Shown here: in pieces, positions 16,512 through 21,593 of the stretch
Layout: every line of letters starts with the position of its first letter
How positions within the stretch are numbered: position 1 is the first letter of the stretch
Assembly (NCBI GenBank): GCA_036638975.1
Contig: JAVWJP010000023.1
Coordinates: 1-21,593 of the forward strand
Direction of reading: 5' to 3'
Source of the DNA: JAVWJP01 sp036638975
Lineage (GTDB): Bacteria > Bacillota > Clostridia > Oscillospirales > Ruminococcaceae
Length of the DNA stretch: 21,593 nucleotides
Translations under genes and position numbers: made by a program
Notes under the pieces: generated by a model
What the model saw: the letters and a program-made list of their open reading frames with translations, nothing else
Databases searched by the model: none
Told to the model about the DNA's origin: nothing

Positions 16512-16996
16512 ATCATGATGCTGATTTCTTGCGTAGGAGCTTTCGACCGTTCGATTTTCAATTCTTGCGTCCGCTGAAAATTCTCCACAGAAATGATCGC
16601 ATCATGGTGATTCTGAATCAGCACTTTTTCCAGTTGACCTTCGTTCTTCATTTGCATTCCGACAATGCTCATTGTCTTTTGCAACAGAACCGAGCCAACA
16701 TATTTTTCATTGGATAACAATTTTGAGATGGCCTCGCGACTCCACTTGACCTTTCCTGTGGGTGAGAGGATGCCCTGCTTTTCTAGTTTGGTAGCAATTT
16801 TTCCATAGCTGTCACCCGCAAGATACCGACTGAAAATCCATTGGACAACCGCCGCCTCTGTTTCGTTAATGGTAAGCTCGCCGTTAAGTAGTGTGATGTA
16901 GCCATAGCAAACACGGTTTGCCATCTTGGCATCAGCGTAGTGGAAAGACTTGCGGAGCCCTTCGGTGATTTTATCGGATTGTTCAAAATAGTTCAT
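16502..16996 (-). CDS. small serine-recombinase-like protein lacking the catalytic domain
   Basis: 164 residues from an ATG with AGAGG about 9 nt upstream. It corresponds only to the recombinase (DNA-binding) domain: CYGYITLLNGELTINETEA, VQWIFSRYLAGDSYGKIA, KWSREAISKLLSNEKYVGSV and DAIISVENFQRTQ. No resolvase N-terminal domain or catalytic Ser precedes it; the upstream sequence is a terminator hairpin, so I reject the longer frame to 17059. It may be a genuine companion protein, since short paralogues of this form occur next to full recombinases in Clostridia (from memory), or a 5'-deleted gene. It lies just upstream of the truncated catalytic recombinase, with which it could act in trans. 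Confidence 0.8.
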   Translation of the reverse strand: MNYFEQSDKITEGLRKSFHYADAKMANRVCYGYITLLNGELTINETEAAVVQWIFSRYLAGDSYGKIATKLEKQGILSPTGKVKWSREAISKLLSNEKYVGSVLLQKTMSIVGMQMKNEGQLEKVLIQNHHDAIISVENFQRTQELKIERSKAPTQEISIMMSY

Positions 16997-17030
16997 TGTA
17001 GTAACCTCTTTCGTTTTAATTTGGATATAC

Positions 17031-17065
17031 AAAAAGGCACGATAGTTCCGAAAAACCATCGTGCC
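17031..17065 (-). terminator. rho-independent terminator upstream of the small recombinase gene
   Basis: Minus strand GGCACGAT (17058-17065) pairs with ATCGTGCC (17036-17043), with an inner GTT/AAC, followed by TTTTTGT. It separates the ApeA-like transcript from the recombinase genes, or attenuates the latter. Confidence 0.75.
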
Positions 17066-17181
17066 AACGCTTGTTGATATTTAATTGTCGCGCGTTCGAC
17101 TCCCATCAGTTGATAAATTCATTAAAATACATCTCGCTTTGTTTCGGCGGGAACGTCTGCAAACCCGCATAAATAAAGGAA

Positions 17182-17217
17182 AAGTTGACAAATCTCATTG
17201 CTGAAATCTGTCAACTT
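17182..17217 (-). terminator. hairpin after the ApeA-like gene
   Basis: AAGTTGACA and TGTCAACTT form a perfect 9-bp stem with an 18-nt loop, followed on the minus strand by TTCCTTTATTT. The long loop and mixed T-tract make it a weak terminator candidate. Confidence 0.5.
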
Positions 17218-17221
17218 ATCT

Positions 17222-17246
17222 TGTCAAATTTGGTTAACAAAGATGC
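17222..17246. repeat. 25-bp dispersed repeat related to 12012-12036
   Basis: TGTCAAATTTGGTTAACAAA plus GATGC matches 12012-12036 at 23 of 25 positions, same orientation, 5.2 kb apart. Confidence 0.8.
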
Positions 17247-17408
17247 AACAGCTTTTCGAGAAATCGATGCTGGGTGTATGAATAGTGGGCAACTAAGAAA
17301 GTGGTTTTGCGGACAGGGTTTAACCATAATGGGCATTTGGTATACCATGCGTCTTTCTATAACTGATTGCCCTATTTACTACTGATTTAGAAATTTTTAA
17401 ATTTGTTT

Positions 17409-18836
17409 TTAGTCCAGTGAAAAGTTGAATCCCATTACTTGAATAATACCTTCTTGAATTCTTCTTTCCTCTATTTCTAACGCTTTCAATCTCATAGCAT
17501 ATAGAATTGTTTCAATAATGGAGAATCCCATTATATGCTGACCATCCAGCTGAATATCAAGGTTTCCATGTGCCATATCATTACGGAGAGTGTTCATTAT
17601 TGAAGCAATATCCTCAAGCGGTGTTATTCCATCGATTTTCACATCATATTCCTTGCCAAGTTCATTAATGAGGAATGGAGATAAAATTGTTTTGCAGTCA
17701 TTAATAACTACCATCAATCGGTCAGATAAACTATTTTCATCATTGTCAATTCTTTTATAGAATGAAGACAAATATTTTTTTACCTTCCCCGATTTTTTAC
17801 TCATCAAGCTGTATATAGCTTCCAGCGCAACAGTTTTTGCCTCTATATATTTTTCAGAACGTATATCTGACTCTGGATAAAGATTTGCATATTCACGCTC
17901 AAAAGCAACAAAATCGAATAGCATTCTGTCAGGTCCAAATTTGTTTGTGCTATCAATGTTTGCTGGTAAATTTTCTATATATATAGTTTCATCAAGGAAT
18001 GACTTGACTAAGTCGGCAAATTTATCTCCTATACAGTCGTACGATAGGACTCTGCGTTTCATTTTTGTATGGGTTTCCTTTTCCTGCTGTTCACGCAATT
18101 CATAAAAACTTCCAAACTTATTACGAATGGAGTCCTCATTAATGTCAAAGATATCAATACTGTCAAAAACTATGTTAATTCGTCTCAAAAGATAGCGTAA
18201 CGTCTGATATACAGCCCAATAGATATCTTTAATAAATTTTAAGTCAACTGAATCCGAAAATACAGCAACAATTTCACTAGCGCTAAGAAGTGGCGTAGAA
18301 GAAAATGACTGTTTTATGGTGTATTGGGCAGAAAATGATATCTCTTTTCCTTCCCATGTTATAATGCCAAGGGGTTTCGCAGATATTTTTTTAACGCAAA
18401 CTGTTGTGTGATAAATATCATCAGCAGAGGTCTCTATTAAGTAAGCTTTTTCTGGAGGATAAAAAATGTCTACATCTAACCCGCGAAATTTTAAACCCCG
18501 AATTTTCGTCTCCTTTGTCTGGTGCTTTTTTTTGCCATCTTCTATGCTGTGACTGTAACGCCACGAATCATATTCAAATATTGAATATACATTGAAGGAC
18601 AAAAAGCCTTCTTGATCTGAATACTGTTCCGGAACTTCAAAAATAACATTCTTTCTTCCGGCAGTCACCCCGCACAGTTCAATATTTTCAATTTTCTTTC
18701 CCCGCTCAATGGGAGCAAATAGTCTTTTTAATGATTGAGGGTCAAATTCACTTGGGTAAAGATTGAGCTTTGCATCTGAGTATGAAAATGGATATTCCTT
18801 TCCGCCGAACGTTAAAAATCCCTTTAAATTTTCCAT
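17409..18836 (-). CDS. ApeA-like HEPN-domain protein (putative anti-phage ribonuclease)
   Basis: 475 residues, starting at an ATG with AAGGAGGGA 10 nt upstream; the frame is open to 18902 but without a start signal. The first roughly 230 residues are beta-rich (KGFLTFGGKEYPFSYSD, ITWEGKEISF), like the N-terminal domain of ApeA. The C-terminal part is helical and contains LRNDMAHG with Arg418 and His423, the Rx4-6H catalytic motif of HEPN ribonucleases in the position seen in Apea-like HEPN proteins; FVAFEREYANLY also fits. Known ApeA acts alone, stopping translation in infected cells by RNA cleavage. All key residues are present and the frame is intact, so this is the best candidate for a working defence gene here. 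Assignment is by motif. Confidence 0.75.
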   Translation of the reverse strand: MENLKGFLTFGGKEYPFSYSDAKLNLYPSEFDPQSLKRLFAPIERGKKIENIELCGVTAGRKNVIFEVPEQYSDQEGFLSFNVYSIFEYDSWRYSHSIEDGKKKHQTKETKIRGLKFRGLDVDIFYPPEKAYLIETSADDIYHTTVCVKKISAKPLGIITWEGKEISFSAQYTIKQSFSSTPLLSASEIVAVFSDSVDLKFIKDIYWAVYQTLRYLLRRINIVFDSIDIFDINEDSIRNKFGSFYELREQQEKETHTKMKRRVLSYDCIGDKFADLVKSFLDETIYIENLPANIDSTNKFGPDRMLFDFVAFEREYANLYPESDIRSEKYIEAKTVALEAIYSLMSKKSGKVKKYLSSFYKRIDNDENSLSDRLMVVINDCKTILSPFLINELGKEYDVKIDGITPLEDIASIMNTLRNDMAHGNLDIQLDGQHIMGFSIIETILYAMRLKALEIEERRIQEGIIQVMGFNFSLD

Positions 18837-19010
18837 TGTAATAAATCCCTCCTTAAAACCGTTAGAACTGCACATAATTGCTATACTGCACCGCATAGCC
18901 AACTGCCAGTTATTAGCTCAATTAGCATCTCGGTAAATGCCCCTGCTGTTATAACGCACTTACAATATTAGATATACCATCTAAAACTGCCCGCCTACTC
19001 ATCAATAGAG
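18837..19010. other. non-coding stretch upstream of the ApeA-like gene
   Basis: Apart from the ribosome-binding site of the ApeA-like gene I see nothing definite. It lies between that gene and the recombinase remnant and may be further decayed recombinase sequence. Confidence 0.4.
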
Positions 19011-19118
19011 TTACTTACCCTGTAATAGCATCACTACCCTCAGCGGCTTGGCTTGAGTAGCAAATTGAACCTTTGCCCCAGTGGTAAGAGGTGTTATGGT
19101 AATTTTGCTCTCCACCAC
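19011..19118 (-). pseudogene. 5' remnant of a serine recombinase gene
   Basis: A 35-codon frame from GTG (19116-19118) to TAA. It reads VVESKITITP, then about 15 residues, then KPLRVVMLLQGK and stop. This resembles the N-terminus of the Clostridial recombinases (ITIIPxK... KLRVAAYCRVS) up to the catalytic Ser, after which similarity is lost. The GTGGTGGAG at its start is shared with the recombinase at 16451, and the promoter element copy 2 lies just upstream as in that gene. The match is short, so the call rests partly on this context. Confidence 0.45.
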
Positions 19119-19135
19119 TATCTGTCACCCATAAT

Positions 19136-19195
19136 TTAATTGTAATAATTATACCATATATCCCTTCAAAGCGGTATATGTTTTGCTAATATGAC
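19136..19195 (-). repeat. AT-rich recombinase-associated promoter element, copy 2
   Basis: Matches copy 1 (16452-16511) at 48 of 60 positions. It contains the minus-strand extended -10 TGGTATAAT, directed toward the recombinase remnant and the ApeA-like gene. Similarity to copy 1 stops at TAATATGAC, where the IS3-family sequence begins. Confidence 0.8.
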
Positions 19196-19220
19196 TACTT
19201 CTATTTGTTTATGCTACAAT
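19191..19220 (+). promoter_or_regulatory. candidate promoter of the IS3 transposase
   Basis: ATGACT (19191-19196) and TACAAT (19215-19220) are 18 bp apart and lie 36 nt before the transposase ATG. Only a moderate match to consensus; the -35 comes from the flanking repeat. Confidence 0.35.
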
Positions 19221-19256
19221 AATATCTTGCATAAACATTTAGGAGGTATCATTACT

Positions 19257-20387
19257 ATGACCAAACGATTCAATTTAGAGGATAAGCAGAAACTTATTGA
19301 GCAATATAAAAATGGGCAGAGCGTAACCAAACTTAGCGGCGATTTCGACATACCAAAAAGCACCATATACACATGGATTCACAACTTTGCGGAGGTTAAG
19401 CGTCCATCTGGCGAAACCTGTACACCAACGCAAATCTATCTTCTTGAAAAGCACATCAAAAAACCAGAAACAAAATTAGCGATTTGGGAACAAAGCGAGT
19501 GTGCAATCAATTCGCCATTGCCGCAGAAATTTGATGCCATTATGAAGTTGCACAAAACATACGGTGTTCATTCCACTTGTGAAACACTTGGCGTGTTGCG
19601 CTCAACGTTTTATCATTACCAGCGAAGGCGTCCCGAAAAAACACAAATTCAACAAATGGATGAACTTTTGAAGCCTGCTATTCTTCAAATCTTTGAGGAA
19701 TGCAAGGGGCGTATGGGTGCTAAAAAAATTCGCATCAAACTGATGGAGCAAGGCTTCAAGATAAGCCCGGAACGTATTGTGCGACTGATGGACGAGATGG
19801 ACCTTGTCTGTGTAACTGCGCCAAACGCACCACGTCCTGTCGACGTTCCATCTAGACCTTATCGCAACAATCGGCTTCGTCAGCAATTTACACAAACACA
19901 GCCAAATAAGGTTTGGGTAAGCGATATTACGCTTTTAAAGGCTAGTGACTTGTGCTTTTATCTTTGTACCATTATAGATCTTTTTTCGAGAAAAGTTATC
20001 TCCTATGAATTGTCGGATAGCTGTGAGGTAGATCTTGTAATTGCCACATTCAAGCTGGCTTATGATCTCCGAAGTTCTGATGAAAGCCTGCTGTTTCACA
20101 GCGACCAAGGCGCACAATACACTGCATACAGATTTCGTAAGCTCTTGCGTATTTCTAAAATCAAGCAGTCATTTTCAAAGCCAGGCTGCCCATACGATAA
20201 CGCTGTGGCAGAATCATTTTTTAGAACGATTAAAGCTGAGGAAACTTCCAGACATTTTTATAGAACAAAAGAAGAACTGCGCGCATCCATTGAGGAATAC
20301 ATACAGTTCTTTAACAATGATAGACCACACCAACGACTTGGCTACAAAACGCCAAATCAAGTTGAAGCAGCCTATTTTATGGCATAG
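19257..20387 (+). CDS. IS3-family transposase, single fused ORF
   Basis: 376 residues from an ATG with AGGAGG 10 nt upstream. The N-terminal helix-turn-helix (about 18-42, SVTKLSGDFDIPKSTIYTWI) corresponds to OrfA, and an HTH_21-like plus rve integrase domain corresponds to OrfB. The catalytic triad is Asp223 (WVSDITLL), Asp283 (FHSDQGAQYT) and Glu319 (NAVAESFF), giving the DD(35)E spacing of IS3 enzymes. Most IS3 members make this protein by -1 frameshifting between two frames; here it is one continuous frame. The only substantial plus-strand gene in the window. Intact, so possibly active. Confidence 0.93.
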   Translation: MTKRFNLEDKQKLIEQYKNGQSVTKLSGDFDIPKSTIYTWIHNFAEVKRPSGETCTPTQIYLLEKHIKKPETKLAIWEQSECAINSPLPQKFDAIMKLHKTYGVHSTCETLGVLRSTFYHYQRRRPEKTQIQQMDELLKPAILQIFEECKGRMGAKKIRIKLMEQGFKISPERIVRLMDEMDLVCVTAPNAPRPVDVPSRPYRNNRLRQQFTQTQPNKVWVSDITLLKASDLCFYLCTIIDLFSRKVISYELSDSCEVDLVIATFKLAYDLRSSDESLLFHSDQGAQYTAYRFRKLLRISKIKQSFSKPGCPYDNAVAESFFRTIKAEETSRHFYRTKEELRASIEEYIQFFNNDRPHQRLGYKTPNQVEAAYFMA

Positions 20388-20392
20388 AAATA

Positions 20393-20440
20393 GCGGCAGC
20401 TATTGGACTTTCTAATAAAAAGTGTCCAATATACTGCCGC
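20393..20440. terminator. hairpin between the IS3 transposase and the PIN gene
   Basis: GCGGCAG (20393-20399) pairs with CTGCCGC (20434-20440), and TATTGGAC (20401-20408) with GTCCAATA (20424-20431). The two genes converge on it, so it could end both transcripts, but no long T-tract follows. It may equally be an IS end structure. Confidence 0.55.
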
Positions 20441-20454
20441 CAGTTCAAACTTGC

Positions 20455-21261
20455 TCAATGTTTTTGCAGAAAAGTTTGTGATTCTGGTGCGAAAAGATCT
20501 GACAATTTAATAATATCAACATCCTTCAAATATACAAACCTTTCCTTTGCTGACACAAGCCACGCCCCTACAGTTTTTTCTGTGATATAAACATCTACAT
20601 ATGGAGCTACAGCTACATTATAGCTATCTAAAATTGAATTTCTCTCAATAGATTTGCTTGAGTTATAAATGAATTGGTTTTTCACATATGCAGCTACTTC
20701 CAAGCTTTTATACACACCCAAATTTTCAATAGGTGTGTAAGATTTATATCTCCTATAAATCTCATTCATAGAATCCAAAAGATTAACATCAAATTCCTTT
20801 TGCCACGATGCCTTTGGTGCTTGCCTTCTTAGTAGCCATTCTTCAATTTCAGACTCAATTGCACCTTCTCGGTTAGTAACATCCTTTTTCAATTTCCCAT
20901 CAAACCACTTTATAAGATCACCAATATTCAAATTAAAAAGTGGCTTTATTCCAACTGCAAATGTAATTAAATTATTTCCAAGAAGAACTCCAGATTTTTC
21001 ATATTGATTAATTTCAGGAATACCAATTGAAATCCCTAAAGGAATTATGCCAAATGACTTTTCCATTTTATTTTGGAAGTCAGGATAAGTTTTACTAAGT
21101 TCATAGATATTGAATACTGAAGTTACAAAGGCATACTCTCCCATCGCGTATCTTTCCAAAAAATTTTTCGCAGTATATTTAGTATTGTTAACAAATTCAC
21201 TGATAACATTTGTATCTAAATATACTACTTTATATTCGTTGCCGTTTGGGTGTCTTATCAT
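20455..21261 (-). CDS. PIN-domain nuclease-like protein
   Basis: 268 residues. VVYLDTNVISEF near the N-terminus carries the first conserved Asp of PIN nucleases, FNIYELSK the conserved Glu, and LDSYNVAVAPYVDVYITEKTV the later Asp residues with the typical strand and T-E. PIN domains are metal-dependent RNases, commonly toxins. This one is about twice the length of VapC, with an insert of about 120 residues in the middle, and I see no antitoxin gene beside it. The start codon has only a weak ribosome-binding site (TAGG). The promoter element copy 3 lies about 120 nt upstream. It may be a lone defence effector; the specific family is not recognised. Confidence 0.72.
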   Translation of the reverse strand: MIRHPNGNEYKVVYLDTNVISEFVNNTKYTAKNFLERYAMGEYAFVTSVFNIYELSKTYPDFQNKMEKSFGIIPLGISIGIPEINQYEKSGVLLGNNLITFAVGIKPLFNLNIGDLIKWFDGKLKKDVTNREGAIESEIEEWLLRRQAPKASWQKEFDVNLLDSMNEIYRRYKSYTPIENLGVYKSLEVAAYVKNQFIYNSSKSIERNSILDSYNVAVAPYVDVYITEKTVGAWLVSAKERFVYLKDVDIIKLSDLFAPESQTFLQKH

Positions 21262-21379
21262 AACATTTAGCCTACTTAATCCAATAAATATTTTAGTTCT
21301 ACTGCAACATTTTTTAGATGCATTACAAATTGCTTTTTGGAATATAATACTTTTATTCCATTAGCTTTTGTTACTATTT

Positions 21380-21433
21380 ATCTGTAATTATACCACATAT
21401 TCCTTAGAATAATAGATATTTTAAGGAATATGT
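21380..21433 (-). repeat. AT-rich promoter element, copy 3, with a 12-bp inverted repeat
   Basis: Shares CTGTAAT, TATACCA and ATAGATATTTT with copies 1 and 2 in the same order. Its minus strand has the same extended -10 TGGTATAAT, reading toward the PIN gene. It also contains a perfect inverted repeat ACATATTCCTTA (21395-21406) / TAAGGAATATGT (21422-21433) with a 15-bp spacer. Copies 1 and 2 keep only the outer CATAT...ATATG of it. Confidence 0.7.
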
Positions 21434-21441
21434 TCAACTAA

Positions 21442-21582
21442 AACGCTGAATTTTACCGACGAATTAAAGCTTACATAGAGTTTCATAATAATGAACGTCC
21501 ACATGCAGCCCTTGCCTATAAGACTCCGAACTCCCATGAAGTGATAATGTCAAATAAAGTTACAGTGAGTTTGTGCACATAG
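21442..21582 (+). pseudogene. 3' stub of an IS3-family transposase
   Basis: The frame from 21442 reads NAEFYRRIKAYIEFHNNERP and then HAALAYKTPN before a TAG at 21580-21582. This is the C-terminal end of IS3-type OrfB (YIEFYNNxRPHxxLxYxTP). A TAA lies directly upstream in frame, so only the last 46 residues survive. It differs from the full transposase at 19257 and so comes from another IS. It begins within 10 bp of promoter element copy 3. Confidence 0.85.
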
Positions 21583-21593
21583 GCTGAACATAT

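Larger units (their letters stand above)
17066..17408. other. intergenic region between ApeA-like gene and recombinases
   Basis: No gene seen. It contains a hairpin at 17182-17217 and the 25-bp repeat at 17222-17246; the rest shows no structure I can name. The small open frame on the plus strand here lacks a family match or a good ribosome-binding site. Confidence 0.6.
19196..20440 (+). mobile_element. IS3-family insertion sequence (ends not resolved)
   Basis: The left limit is put where similarity between promoter element copies 1 and 2 ends; the right limit is put at the hairpin after the transposase. I could not find a matching pair of terminal inverted repeats or a target-site duplication, so the element may be degraded at one end. 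The 3' hairpin contains TTGGAC/GTCCAA, which resembles IS3-family end sequences. Confidence 0.5.

Noticed and set aside
16997..17059. N-terminal extension of the small recombinase
   Set aside because: The extra 21 codons lie over a terminator hairpin, and a ribosome-binding site precedes the internal ATG at 16996.
20455..21261. Toxin-antitoxin (VapBC) pair
   Set aside because: No small antitoxin gene on either side, and the protein is about twice the usual VapC length.

Overview
The window looks like a chromosomal segment of a Clostridia-type Firmicute, probably close to Oscillospirales. This is inferred from gene order (rplS-lepB-rbgA-rnhB-yraN, then tig-clpP-clpX), strong GGAGG ribosome-binding sites and the L19 leader. 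No marker gene here fixes the taxon.

Positions 1-11.6 kb are a compact housekeeping block, all on the minus strand. Transcription runs from high to low coordinates: a TIGR03960-type radical SAM protein and its DUF2344 partner; a promoter and L19-type leader; rplS, a terminator/attenuator, lepB, rbgA, rnhB, yraN, thrC and a metallophosphoesterase; then a new promoter and tig, clpP, clpX. Many junctions are short overlaps or gaps, as in operons.

Positions 11.6-12.14 kb are a non-coding boundary with a rho-independent terminator, a 97-bp tandem repeat that carries another terminator in each unit, and a third partial unit.

Positions 12.1-21.6 kb are an AT-richer accessory region resembling a small defence island. 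It holds: (i) a gene encoding a nuclease-like domain, a STAND NTPase and a helical C-terminus (Avs-like), split by one in-frame amber codon; (ii) two incomplete serine recombinase genes plus the decayed 5' end of a third; (iii) an ApeA-like HEPN protein; (iv) an IS3-family transposase and the 3' stub of another; (v) a PIN-domain protein.

The main unusual signal is a roughly 55-60 bp AT-rich element present three times (16452-16511, 19136-19195, 21380-21433). Each copy has an extended -10 promoter reading into a minus-strand cargo gene: recombinase plus Avs-like, recombinase remnant plus ApeA-like, and PIN. The region therefore reads as three tandem [promoter element - recombinase - defence gene] cassettes in different states of decay. 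A 25-bp near-identical repeat (12012-12036 and 17222-17246) also brackets the Avs-like/recombinase part. All functional assignments in the accessory region come from motifs read by eye.
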